From Planctomycetaceae bacterium (lineage in GTDB: Bacteria > Planctomycetota > Planctomycetia > Planctomycetales > Planctomycetaceae): a stretch of DNA of 64,000 nt. Positions within the stretch are counted from its first letter, which is position 1; every line of letters starts with the position of its first letter. Shown here piece by piece: positions 1 to 8,300 of this stretch. The notes beneath the pieces are model-generated. The model was not told the DNA's origin, did no database searches, and saw nothing but the letters and a program-made list of their open reading frames with translations. A program made the translations under genes and the position numbers. The stretch is taken from contig JAJDEI010000299.1 of assembly GCA_029259845.1 (NCBI GenBank), forward strand, positions 1-64,000. The letters are read 5' to 3'.

Positions 1-1
1 C

Positions 2-130
2 GTGGAGACGCTGCTGAGCGTGATCGAAACCTGTCGCCAGCAGAACCGTAACGTCTTCACCTTCGTCACCGACGCCGTCAAAGCCCACTTCGCCAGCCAA
101 CCACCCCCCACCCTGCTATCCGGGGTGTGA
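2..130 (+). CDS. IS66-like transposase, C-terminal fragment
   Basis: This is the open frame running in from the left edge and ending at TGA 128-130, about 42 codons. It reads VETLLSVIETCRQQ near its start and TLLSGV at its end. The pattern of a conserved ETCR segment, a phenylalanine-rich helix and a short L-L-x-G tail is what I know from the C-terminus of IS66-family transposases. Only the tail is in the window, so the DDE catalytic core and the left inverted repeat cannot be seen. No clear terminal inverted repeat was found just downstream. The identification rests on a short stretch and is inference from family knowledge. Confidence 0.65.
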   Translation: METLLSVIETCRQQNRNVFTFVTDAVKAHFASQPPPTLLSGV

Positions 131-239
131 ACGGTTACTGGAATTCTTCGACGGGCTGCTGTAGCAAAGCGTGCCTCTGGTATAGAATTGCTGTTGCGGC
201 GGGCGGGCTTTAGCTCACATGGCAACAGCGATTTGTTCA

Positions 240-247
240 AAAGGAGG
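240..247 (+). promoter_or_regulatory. strong ribosome binding site for the PFK gene
   Basis: An AAAGGAGG run sits 8 bases before the ATG at 256. It fixes the start of the phosphofructokinase gene and is the clearest Shine-Dalgarno sequence in the window; many other genes here have weak or no visible ones. Confidence 0.75.
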
Positions 248-255
248 AACTCCGA

Positions 256-1533
256 ATGGCCGACACACAGCAGAACGTCGTTGCCCTTGTTGTGGGTGGT
301 GGTCCCGCTCCGGGGATCAACGGCGTGATCGCGGCGGCAACGATTGAGGCGCGGAATCATGGCTGGGACGTCGTCGGTAGCCTGGACGGCTTCCATTGGC
401 TCTCGCAGGGCGATGATCAGCACCTGCAGCCGCTGGCCATCGACGACGTTTCGAGAGTCGGCCGTCGCGGGGGGTCGATTCTGAGAACGTCTCGGGCGAA
501 TCCCACGAAGGACCCGCAGCACATGGAAAATGTTGTGCAAGTCCTCAAACGGCGCGGCGTAACACATTTGATTACCATTGGCGGAGACGACACTGCCTAC
601 ACGGCATCGCGAATCGAAGAGTTCGCACAGGGCCGCCTGAAAACCGCCCATGTGCCCAAGACGATCGACAACGACCTTCCGCTGCCGGAGTCGGTTCCCA
701 CGTTTGGGTATGAGACGGCCCGGGCAGTTGGCGTCGGTATCGTGCAGAACCTGAGCGAAGATGCGCGAACGACCGGACGCTGGTACTTTGTTGTCGCCAT
801 GGGACGGTCGGCGGGGCATCTGGCGCTGGGGGTTGGCAAGGCAGCCGCGGCAACGCTCACGCTCATTCCCGAAGAGTTCGGCGGCGAAGAGGCCGAGATC
901 TCGGCGAATCACGTGACGGATATCCTGGAAGGTGCGATTCTTAAACGGCTGGCGTCGGGGAAAAACTATGGCGTCGCCATCCTTGCCGAAGGTCTCGCCA
1001 GCCACATGCCTGAGGACGACCTCAGCAAATACGGGACGCTGGAACACGATGAGCATGGGCACATTCGTCTGGGAGAGATCGAACTGGGGAGCGTGTTCAA
1101 GGAAGCGGTGGGCCGCCGGTTGAAGGACCGAGGCCGCACGATGACGATCGTTTCGAAGAATCTGGGGTATGAGCTGCGATGTGCCGATCCGATCCCGTTC
1201 GACGCGGCCTACACACGGGAACTGGGATATGCGGCTGTCAAGTTTCTCCGGGAAGGGGGGAGCGGTGCCTTGATCAGCGTCGTCGGGGGAGCGATGCATC
1301 CGATCTCCTTCGCTGACTTGTTGGATTCCCACACGCATCGGACGACGGTTCGGCGGGTCAACGTGCAATCGGAGTCCTACGAAGTCGCCCGCCGCTATAT
1401 GATTCGGCTGGAAAGGGCAGATTTCACCGAGGAGGACAAGCTGAATCGTCTCGCGACGGTCGCCGGCATGGCTCCCGAGGACTTTCGCGATCGCTTCGGG
1501 TATCTCGGTGATCCGGTCGGATCCCGCTCGTAG
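256..1533 (+). CDS. pfp: 6-phosphofructokinase, probably pyrophosphate-dependent
   Basis: A 425-residue cytoplasmic glycolytic enzyme that phosphorylates fructose 6-phosphate. The PFK signature is present: GGGPAPGIN near residue 14, GGDD at 109-112, PKTIDND at 134-140 and MGRSAGHLA at 182-190. In the PFK family, Asp in place of Gly after GGD and Lys in the P-K-T-I-D motif mark enzymes using pyrophosphate instead of ATP, and both are present. The reaction would then be reversible and serve glycolysis and gluconeogenesis. The start is set by a strong Shine-Dalgarno 8 bases upstream. The gene stands alone; the WD40 gene follows after about 130 bases containing two small hairpins (1553-1571 and 1575-1589) without T tracts. 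The donor assignment is inference from two residues. Confidence 0.9.
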   Translation: MADTQQNVVALVVGGGPAPGINGVIAAATIEARNHGWDVVGSLDGFHWLSQGDDQHLQPLAIDDVSRVGRRGGSILRTSRANPTKDPQHMENVVQVLKRRGVTHLITIGGDDTAYTASRIEEFAQGRLKTAHVPKTIDNDLPLPESVPTFGYETARAVGVGIVQNLSEDARTTGRWYFVVAMGRSAGHLALGVGKAAAATLTLIPEEFGGEEAEISANHVTDILEGAILKRLASGKNYGVAILAEGLASHMPEDDLSKYGTLEHDEHGHIRLGEIELGSVFKEAVGRRLKDRGRTMTIVSKNLGYELRCADPIPFDAAYTRELGYAAVKFLREGGSGALISVVGGAMHPISFADLLDSHTHRTTVRRVNVQSESYEVARRYMIRLERADFTEEDKLNRLATVAGMAPEDFRDRFGYLGDPVGSRS

Positions 1534-1667
1534 GGGGACGTCTCCTGGGAGGGCGGCTCGCAGGGAGCCGCGCGGCAACATCATGTTGCGACGAATGTTT
1601 TTGGCTCGGCGGAGCAGCGATATCCGACGAGGGATGATGCGAAACAGCCGGTCTCGGAGCGATTGAC

Positions 1668-2669
1668 ATGACGGACGCCCTCTCGGCCAACATCGATCCG
1701 GCGAAGACTGCGCTCTCGCTGGAGTACAAGCACACACGTCCCCTGACGGCGTGTCATTGGGAGCCGCAGTCGCGTTTCATCTTCTTCGGGGCGGAGGACA
1801 ATCTGGTTCATCGGTACGAACTGGAAGGCGGCTCGGTCGTTTCGCTCTCGGCCCATGACAGTTGGGTGCGGGGGTTCGGCTCCTCGCTCGACGGCGAAGT
1901 CCTCTACACCGGCGGCTATGACGGCCGGCTGGTGTTTTGGCCGGCTGCGGCTGAGGCGCCCGAACCGCTGAGGGTCATCGATGCCCATCAGGGATGGATT
2001 CGCGCAGTGGCCGTCAGTCCCGACGGCAAGTCGATCGCGACGTGCGGCAACGACCGGCTCGTCAAACTGTGGGACGCTGCAGACGGGTCGCTCATCAAGG
2101 AGTTCGCCGGGCACAAATCGCACGTTTACAATCTCATCTTCCTGCCGGATTCCTCGTCGCTGGTCTCCTGTGATCTCAAGGGCGTGGTGATGTCGTGGGT
2201 CCGGGATGCCGACGAATCGCGAGAGCTGTTGACCGTGGAAGCGCTCCACAAGTACGACACGGGCTTCCGGGCGGATATCGGCGGTGCCCGCAGTATGGCG
2301 CTGCACAGCGACGGTGCCCAATTGGGGCTGGGGGGCATCATCAACGTCACCAACGCCTTCGCCGGGGTGGGGGAGCCCGCCGTCGCGCTGATCAACCTGG
2401 AGGAAGCCAAGCTCGATTTGTTACTGGAATCCAAAGAAAAGAAAAACGGGACCACTTGGGGAGTCGCCCACCACCCGAACGGTTTCTGGATCGGGCTCAC
2501 CGGCGGCGGGGGCGGGGGCTGGCTCTATTTCTGGAAAGGCGACACCAAGCATGAGTTCTTCGGCATGAAGCTCAAAAGCGACGGACGCGGCATGAGCCTG
2601 TCCCCCGACCGCACCCAACTCGCCGTCGCCCACGCCGACAATCACCTTCGGACGTACGTGTTGCATTGA
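1668..2669 (+). CDS. WD40 repeat protein
   Basis: A 333-residue protein made of WD40-type blades, for example SPDGKSIATCGNDRLVKLWD and a preceding LYTGGYDGRLVFW blade. There is no signal peptide, so a cytoplasmic beta-propeller acting as a protein-binding scaffold is expected. The C-terminal blades are less regular and contain a glycine-rich stretch (GGGGGGWLYFW). Planctomycetes have many such proteins, often of unknown role, and nothing nearby indicates a partner. The start at 1668 has a weak CGGAG about 10 bases upstream. Domain call is firm, function unknown. Confidence 0.85.
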   Translation: MTDALSANIDPAKTALSLEYKHTRPLTACHWEPQSRFIFFGAEDNLVHRYELEGGSVVSLSAHDSWVRGFGSSLDGEVLYTGGYDGRLVFWPAAAEAPEPLRVIDAHQGWIRAVAVSPDGKSIATCGNDRLVKLWDAADGSLIKEFAGHKSHVYNLIFLPDSSSLVSCDLKGVVMSWVRDADESRELLTVEALHKYDTGFRADIGGARSMALHSDGAQLGLGGIINVTNAFAGVGEPAVALINLEEAKLDLLLESKEKKNGTTWGVAHHPNGFWIGLTGGGGGGWLYFWKGDTKHEFFGMKLKSDGRGMSLSPDRTQLAVAHADNHLRTYVLH

Positions 2670-2766
2670 CAGGAGGCTGACACAGCCGTGGGGCACGCTC
2701 AACACGCTGCGAAACCGCAAGCGTTTCGTGAGGGTTTGCAGGGAATCAAGACGTTGGTAGTTGCGC

Positions 2767-4143
2767 TCATCCGCGGACGGCGGGGAGTTCGCTGACGTCC
2801 ACGGGCCGGTGGCGTGGTTCCTCCATTTGGAATGTCAGCAATCCGCCGATCGCCATCGCTACGCTGGCACTGCCGAACAACAGGCAGACGCCCACAAACC
2901 GCAACTCGCCGGAAAAGACATCGAGCAGCAGCCCGGCGAGCGGTGAGATCACGAACGGCACGGCGAAGCAGATGCGCATCGTGCTGAGGTAGCGGGGATG
3001 GTCGGCTTCGTCCGCGAGCTCCAACGTATAGTTGAATACGGTCCTGATCGTGACGGGCGTTAGTCCCAGAAAGGCGAAGACGGTCCAATACAACCGTCCC
3101 CCTCCCGAAACGAGCGGGCTGGCAAGGACAAGCGCGAGCAGCGGGACGAGCGCCGAGACGAGAATCTCGTATCGCATGACCAGGCGGTTGCCGCAGCGGT
3201 CGGCAATCATGCCTGCCAGTGGGCTAAACAGGCCGACGCCCAGGTTCTGCGCAATGACCCACGTGGCCATGTCGGCATCCGCGGTCCCGAGCCGCTCGCT
3301 CGCCAGCCACCGATAGTGAGGGAACAGCAACAGCCCCATCATAAAGAGCATGCCGACGTTGGCGGCCCGGCGAAAAGAGTGATCCTGCGTGTAGACGTTC
3401 CACGCGCTGGAAAAATGGTGCCGCGGCGTGCGGCTGGGGGTGGGGACCTGTGCATCTTCCGGTTCGTAAAGCCCCCACACGATCATCGCTGCCATCGCGA
3501 ACCCCGCCGCTGTGAATCCGAAGATGAGCACATAGCCGCGAAGCCCCGGCATCGCCAACCATCCGGCCAACAGGAGCGCAGCGGCCGTAACCGACGTCAA
3601 CGATCCCACGATGCCCGCCAACGTCATGATCCGCCCCCGGCGATGGGCACGGATCAACTTGCCCTGAACCGTTCCGATGGCGAGCTGATTCAGCCCGGTG
3701 AATCCGAAAAACAGCACGTACAGCGACAGGAACACGACCGCCATCCACGGCTGACGCTTGTCGTCCACGACGAGCCAGAGAACGGCAAGCACCGCAAACG
3801 TTGCGGCCATTAGCAGGGTCGTGACGAACATCGATTGCCGCTTGAGCCGGCTGTTGCGAAGCCGCTCCGCGAAGAACAACGGCGGAACACTCTGCCCGAT
3901 CCGATTGAGAACCGGCAGAAACCCGCGGACCCAGCCGGCCCCGGAGATCGCGTCGATCACCGCCGGCATGATCACGCTCTCGGTCTTGAAGACCCACGCC
4001 ACACGCAGCACCACCTGGTAGCAGGCCAGCACCACAATGTTTCTCGGTTCGTGCTGATCCAGTGCCGCACGGCGCTCCTCCCCTGCATCGGCCGCCGCGT
4101 CAGGTTCGCGCGGTTCGACGAGAGGGGACGCAGAGGAGGTCAT
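2767..4143 (-). CDS. major facilitator superfamily transporter
   Basis: A polytopic membrane protein of about 458 residues when started at the internal ATG (MTSSASPLVEP). The longer open frame reaches 4227, but its first 28 residues are rich in Arg and Pro and look non-coding. About ten to twelve hydrophobic segments are visible, including VVFLSLYVLFFGFTGLNQLA and ALVPLLALVLASPLV, with a central hydrophilic loop near residues 230-250. The fold and length fit an MFS permease. No substrate-defining motif was recognised. The neighbouring alpha/beta hydrolase is divergent, so no operon partner helps. No convincing Shine-Dalgarno was seen at either start. Confidence 0.8.
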   Translation of the reverse strand: MTSSASPLVEPREPDAAADAGEERRAALDQHEPRNIVVLACYQVVLRVAWVFKTESVIMPAVIDAISGAGWVRGFLPVLNRIGQSVPPLFFAERLRNSRLKRQSMFVTTLLMAATFAVLAVLWLVVDDKRQPWMAVVFLSLYVLFFGFTGLNQLAIGTVQGKLIRAHRRGRIMTLAGIVGSLTSVTAAALLLAGWLAMPGLRGYVLIFGFTAAGFAMAAMIVWGLYEPEDAQVPTPSRTPRHHFSSAWNVYTQDHSFRRAANVGMLFMMGLLLFPHYRWLASERLGTADADMATWVIAQNLGVGLFSPLAGMIADRCGNRLVMRYEILVSALVPLLALVLASPLVSGGGRLYWTVFAFLGLTPVTIRTVFNYTLELADEADHPRYLSTMRICFAVPFVISPLAGLLLDVFSGELRFVGVCLLFGSASVAMAIGGLLTFQMEEPRHRPVDVSELPAVRG

Positions 4144-4375
4144 GGGGGAAGATCGGCTCGGAGGCACGAAGCCCGGCAGCCGAATGCGACGCCGCCGACC
4201 CTGACAGTTTAGCGGATGCGCATTCACGGAGACAGAGCCTCGGATTCAGAGCCGGGGCAACTCGGTAGCGACGCCGCCGGGTCTTGCAAGACTGAACCGC
4301 GACACGCTAAACACGGACGCGTCCCGGTACCAAACCGGCCCCTCCCGTCGCGATGGCACTCCCGGTCACCGGACC

Positions 4376-5245
4376 ATGCGGTTTCTCGAAATTGACGGCC
4401 ACCGGTTGGGCGTCATTGCAGAAGGGGAGGACCGTCCCGGTCCGCCGCTGATTCTGTTGCACGGCGTGGCGTTCTCGGTCCGTTTCTGGCCGCCCAACCT
4501 GCCGGAGCCTGTGCGGCACCATTATCCGTGGTATGCACTGTCGCAGCCGTTTCACTCTCCGTCGGCGTTTCCCGAACGTCCCCGCGACGCCATCGATGCG
4601 GAGATGTTCTCGGTATTGCTCTCCCAGGCAATTCGGGCCCTTGTGGGTGATGAACCGGTGATTCTCATCGGCCACTCGCTGGGAGGGTTTGCCGCGCTGA
4701 ACCTGGCAGCCCGTGAGCCCCAGCAGGTCCGGGCGGTGGTCGCCGTATCGGCGATTGCTGCCGGCCACGGCAAGGGCGTCATCGGTTGGTGGCAGAAGCT
4801 GTCTCGCCACGGCCCTCTCGGCGGTTGGCTGTTTCGTGCACTTTGGAGAATCATCGTGGCCTCGCCCCGGTTGTTCCGTTTCGCGACGGGGCTCTGTGCT
4901 GCGGACCGCCGGAAGTACTTTTTCTCCCCGCAGGCGAACGAGACCTACAAGGCCATGCTCCCGGATCTGCGTCATCATGACCTGCACGCCCTACAGACAC
5001 TGATGGAACGTCTGGATGAAGCCGACATCTTTCCAGAGCTGCCACAGATCCAGGCACCGACGCTGCTGATTGCCGGCGAGGATGATCCGGTGGTCAGCCT
5101 GTCCCACCAGCAGAGGATCGCCGAAGCCGTTCCCAATTGCGAGTTGCAAGTCCTCAAGCACTGCGGGCACATGTTCTTTGCGGAATGCCCGGATCAGTTT
5201 GCAACGATCCTGGAGGAGTGGCTGCGGCGTGTTGCTCCCCGATAA
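4376..5245 (+). CDS. alpha/beta-fold hydrolase
   Basis: A 289-residue cytoplasmic hydrolase. The oxyanion region is LILLHGVAF near residue 25, the nucleophile elbow is GHSLGG with Ser101, the acid is likely in AGEDDPVV near residue 237 and the catalytic His in KHCGHMFF near residue 264, so the triad is complete. A cap region rich in aromatic and basic residues lies between strands 6 and 7. The fold covers esterases, lipases, haloperoxidase-like and C-C hydrolases, so the substrate is open. The gene diverges from the MFS transporter. The start at 4376 has only a weak ribosome binding site. Confidence 0.85.
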   Translation: MRFLEIDGHRLGVIAEGEDRPGPPLILLHGVAFSVRFWPPNLPEPVRHHYPWYALSQPFHSPSAFPERPRDAIDAEMFSVLLSQAIRALVGDEPVILIGHSLGGFAALNLAAREPQQVRAVVAVSAIAAGHGKGVIGWWQKLSRHGPLGGWLFRALWRIIVASPRLFRFATGLCAADRRKYFFSPQANETYKAMLPDLRHHDLHALQTLMERLDEADIFPELPQIQAPTLLIAGEDDPVVSLSHQQRIAEAVPNCELQVLKHCGHMFFAECPDQFATILEEWLRRVAPR

Positions 5246-5356
5246 CCGCCCGTCGGGCAACCCGATCCGGCGGCGTGCCATTGCGGTGTCGGCAGTGTGG
5301 CCAACCAGGACGCTTTCCCACGCCGGCAAGGCTGACACGGGCGTGACACACGCTCT

Positions 5357-6832
5357 TCAACCCGCCGCGGGGCCGACCGTCAAGTCGATCAAGTCGTCAA
5401 CCGATGTCTCGTCCAGGCGTTGGGGGTCGTCAAAGACACGGAGCAACTGCGCGGTGTTGTCCATCGACAACTGCGTCTGACAGTTCTTCCGAAACTTCTC
5501 TCGCAGGAGCGGGACCGCTTCTGTGCGGCGGCGGCGATGGCCAATGGGGTACTCGACTTCAATACGGTCGGTTGTCTTGCCGTCGTCGAATTCGACCTGA
5601 ATGGCGTTGGCGATCGAGCGTTTGTCCGGGTCGAGATAGTCACGGGTGTAGCGCGGCTCTTCGGTGACCTCCATCTGCTCGCGGAGGTTGTCGATGCGCG
5701 GATCGGAGGCCGCCTCATTCTCGTAATCTTCGGCGGTCAGCGAGCCGCGGAGGAGTCCCACGGCGACCATGTATTGCAGGCAGTGGTCGCGGTCGGCCGG
5801 ATTGTGCAGAGGTCCGGTCTTGTTGATGATCCGCATGGCCGATTCGTGCGTCTCGATGCGAATCCGCTTAATCTGATCGAGGCGGCCGGTCACGTGCGGG
5901 TGCAGCCGGACGGCTGCCTCGACGGCCGTCTGGGCGTGAAACTCGGCCGGAAACGAAACTTTGAAGAGGACATTCTCCATCACGTAACAACCAAAGGGGC
6001 GGTTGACGACGATCGGCCGGCCGCGCAGCAGGCTGTCTTGAAATCCCCACGTTGGAGCGGACAACGCCGTCGCGTATCCCATCTCGCCGGCCAGCGTCCA
6101 CAGGGCAAGCTGCACGGCCCGCCGCGCTGCGTCACCGGCCGCCCAGCTCTTGCGTGAGCCGGTGTTGGGGGCGTGCCGGTAAGTCCGCAGCGCACCGCCG
6201 TCGATCCAGGCATTGCTGACCGCGTCCCGCACCTGATCGCGGGAGCCGCCCAGCAAATGCGTGACCACGGCGACCGATGCGATTCGCACGAGGATCACAT
6301 GGTCCAGTCCCACGCGATTGAAGGAATTCTCCAGCGCGATCACGCCCTGAATCTCATACGCTTTGATCGCGGCCGTCAGCACATCGCGGACTGTCAGCCG
6401 CTCGCCTTGACGCTGACCCTGACCGTCGCGTTGGCGGTTGAGATAATCCGCACACATCAGAATCGATGCGAAGTTGTCGGAGGGATGGCCCCATTCGGCG
6501 GCAAGCCAGGTGTCGTTGTAGTCGAGCCAGCGAATCTGGCAGCCCAGATTGAACGTCGCCTGTGCCGGGTCGAGTTCGTACCCGGTCCCCGGCACGCGGG
6601 CTCCGCCCGGCATCGTCGCGCCGGGCACGACCGGTCCCAGCAGCTTGGTGCATGCGGGAAACTGCAGGGCCTGAAGCGCACATCCCAGACTGTCCATCAG
6701 ACACAAACGCGCCGTGCCGTACGCTTCGTCGCCGTCAAACCCATTGCCGTCGAATTGACCGTCAACGACGTAGTCCGCGATGTCATTCAGCAGTGCGTCT
6801 GAATGTGGCGACGCCATGTGTTTCTCATGCAT
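5357..6832 (-). CDS. prpD: 2-methylcitrate dehydratase family protein (MmgE/PrpD)
   Basis: A 491-residue protein matching the PrpD family from end to end: an N-terminal helical domain with [18 protein letters not shown], the conserved segment [20 protein letters not shown], then [17 protein letters not shown] and the lid domain with [14 protein letters not shown]. In the family these enzymes dehydrate 2-methylcitrate to 2-methyl-cis-aconitate in propionate breakdown, and many also have aconitase activity. No prpB or prpC gene is adjacent, so the pathway role is inferred from homology only. Two possible starts, ATG 6832 and ATG 6817, lie five codons apart; neither has a clear Shine-Dalgarno. 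Confidence 0.88.
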   Translation of the reverse strand: MHEKHMASPHSDALLNDIADYVVDGQFDGNGFDGDEAYGTARLCLMDSLGCALQALQFPACTKLLGPVVPGATMPGGARVPGTGYELDPAQATFNLGCQIRWLDYNDTWLAAEWGHPSDNFASILMCADYLNRQRDGQGQRQGERLTVRDVLTAAIKAYEIQGVIALENSFNRVGLDHVILVRIASVAVVTHLLGGSRDQVRDAVSNAWIDGGALRTYRHAPNTGSRKSWAAGDAARRAVQLALWTLAGEMGYATALSAPTWGFQDSLLRGRPIVVNRPFGCYVMENVLFKVSFPAEFHAQTAVEAAVRLHPHVTGRLDQIKRIRIETHESAMRIINKTGPLHNPADRDHCLQYMVAVGLLRGSLTAEDYENEAASDPRIDNLREQMEVTEEPRYTRDYLDPDKRSIANAIQVEFDDGKTTDRIEVEYPIGHRRRRTEAVPLLREKFRKNCQTQLSMDNTAQLLRVFDDPQRLDETSVDDLIDLTVGPAAG

Positions 6833-6865
6833 TGAAGGCGATTCAAGGCCGGGAGCGACCGAAAC

Positions 6866-6946
6866 CGGGAGGGCGAGGCTCCCGGCGAGCTGCGCCGATC
6901 GGAGGACGCGCCGAACTTCAGCTCAGCGGGAGCTTCGCCCTCCCGG
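6866..6946. repeat. imperfect inverted repeat, intergenic
   Basis: Two arms of about 26 bases, 6866-6891 and 6920-6946, are reverse complements with about three mismatches, separated by a 28-base loop. It lies between prpD and the DUF1080 gene, both on the minus strand, and may act as an RNA hairpin after the DUF1080 gene. It resembles a GGGAGGGCGAGGCTCCC-type palindrome that I recall as very common between planctomycete genes. Confidence 0.75.
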
Positions 6947-7006
6947 CTGGTGCTGCGGCGCCCCGCCGATGCTCGTCCTCCAAACTCGCGACAGACACCC
7001 CCTGCG

Positions 7007-7996
7007 TCACTTCTGGACGACCCAGATGTTGCGAAAGACGACCGGATTGCCGTGGTGCTGCAGGAACAGACCGTCCGGTTCCGGACCTTCGGGGTGGCGG
7101 CCCGGCGTTCCTTTCGGCAGTTCGAGGTCGTCGTGAATGACAACACCATTGTGCCGGATGGTGATGCGGGCGTTTTGGGTTTTCTTCCCCTCCGCATCGT
7201 AGCTGGCGGCAGTGAAGTCCATGTCATAGGTCTGCCAGGCGAGCGGCGGCAGGCACATGTTGACGACCGGCCGGGCAATCGAATAAATCCCGCCGCATTC
7301 GTTGTTGCGGCCATCCAATCCAAAGGAGTCGAGCACTTGCACTTCGTAGCGGCTCTGGACATAAACGCCGCTGTTTCCCCGGGCCTGGCCGCGCGAGTTG
7401 GGCATGAACGGAGTGCGGAACTCAATGTGCAATTTGTGGTCGCCGAACGTCTGCTTTGTCGAAGCTCCCGTCGCACCGAGCCACTTGCCGTCGGCAAGTT
7501 CCGCGTTGTCCCAGGCATCGGTTGACGATCCATCAAACAGGACGAGCGCGCCGTCGGGAGGCTCGGCACCGAGCGTGGGACTCGTCCGGTTGACCTTGGG
7601 AAACTCGGCGACTTTGGTGTCGCCTCGAAAAACGTCTAACACTCCCTCACTGAGTTGCAGTTGATAGTTGCCGTCGGCCATCTCCAACTGAGCGACTTTG
7701 TCTTCGAGCTGCCCGTCGAAAATGTACGTCTCATCAGACCGTGACCAGCCGGCACCCGGCAAGCCGCCCTGATGGGCCACGGCTCGAAACTTTCCGTCAC
7801 CCCGCGCAATCACCTGAACGCCAAATTGCCGGTCGCCCTCATCCGTCGGCAGATCGCCGAGGTATTCGCCCTGAATCTGGTAGTCGATCCCTGCCTGTTC
7901 CGGGTCGGTGAAGGTCACCGCATTGGGATCGGCAGCCAAGAGGTTTCCACACAAGGCCCCAGCCAGAACAACGAACGAACAGCGTGCGACGGACAT
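7007..7996 (-). CDS. secreted DUF1080 (3-keto-disaccharide hydrolase-like) protein
   Basis: A 329-residue exported protein. Residues 1-21 form a signal peptide ending LLAADP. The rest carries a DUF1080 jelly-roll domain: GALVLFDGSSTDAWDN near residue 150, then the conserved SRGQARGNSGVYVQSRYEVQ and the C-terminal FLQHHGNPVVFRNIWV. Members with known activity act on 3-keto sugars or bind glucans, and the family is hugely expanded in planctomycetes. The first 140 residues are a separate region with no domain I recognise. A dispersed repeat of about 150 bp lies 88 bases upstream of the start. The protein is probably periplasmic. Confidence 0.88.
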   Translation of the reverse strand: MSVARCSFVVLAGALCGNLLAADPNAVTFTDPEQAGIDYQIQGEYLGDLPTDEGDRQFGVQVIARGDGKFRAVAHQGGLPGAGWSRSDETYIFDGQLEDKVAQLEMADGNYQLQLSEGVLDVFRGDTKVAEFPKVNRTSPTLGAEPPDGALVLFDGSSTDAWDNAELADGKWLGATGASTKQTFGDHKLHIEFRTPFMPNSRGQARGNSGVYVQSRYEVQVLDSFGLDGRNNECGGIYSIARPVVNMCLPPLAWQTYDMDFTAASYDAEGKKTQNARITIRHNGVVIHDDLELPKGTPGRHPEGPEPDGLFLQHHGNPVVFRNIWVVQK

Positions 7997-8083
7997 GATG
8001 TTTTCTCCCGGAAGGTTTCTGACTCGACGACGCCATTTTGAACAGTGCCACGAACAGTTACAAGGGGCCGCGCACGAACAGCA

Positions 8084-8235
8084 GGGCGAACGTGTTTTTC
8101 ACGATGTAGGGATTGTCGTCGATCCGCCGTCGGCGTTGCCTCCGGGCTATCAGAAATCATGTGTTGGCGTTAGTGCGGCGCCAACGGCGACGGCCGACTT
8201 TCGTGTGACGCCCCAACTTCAACAAATCGTTTGCC
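8084..8235. repeat. dispersed repeat R1, copy 1
   Basis: This roughly 150-base stretch matches 62106-62258 in the same orientation, with shared blocks such as AGGGCGAACGTG at its start, a GTCGGCGTTGCCTCCGGGCT block, GCCAACGGCGAC, and CAACAAA(A/T)CGTTTGCC at its end. It fills most of the 300-base gap between the DUF1080 gene and the TPR protease gene, both on the minus strand. Confidence 0.8.
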
Positions 8236-8300
8236 CCACAGGAACAGTTGTGCCTCCAGCCTGCGAACGCTTACGGACCGTCGGCTCTGCCCGGCCTGCG

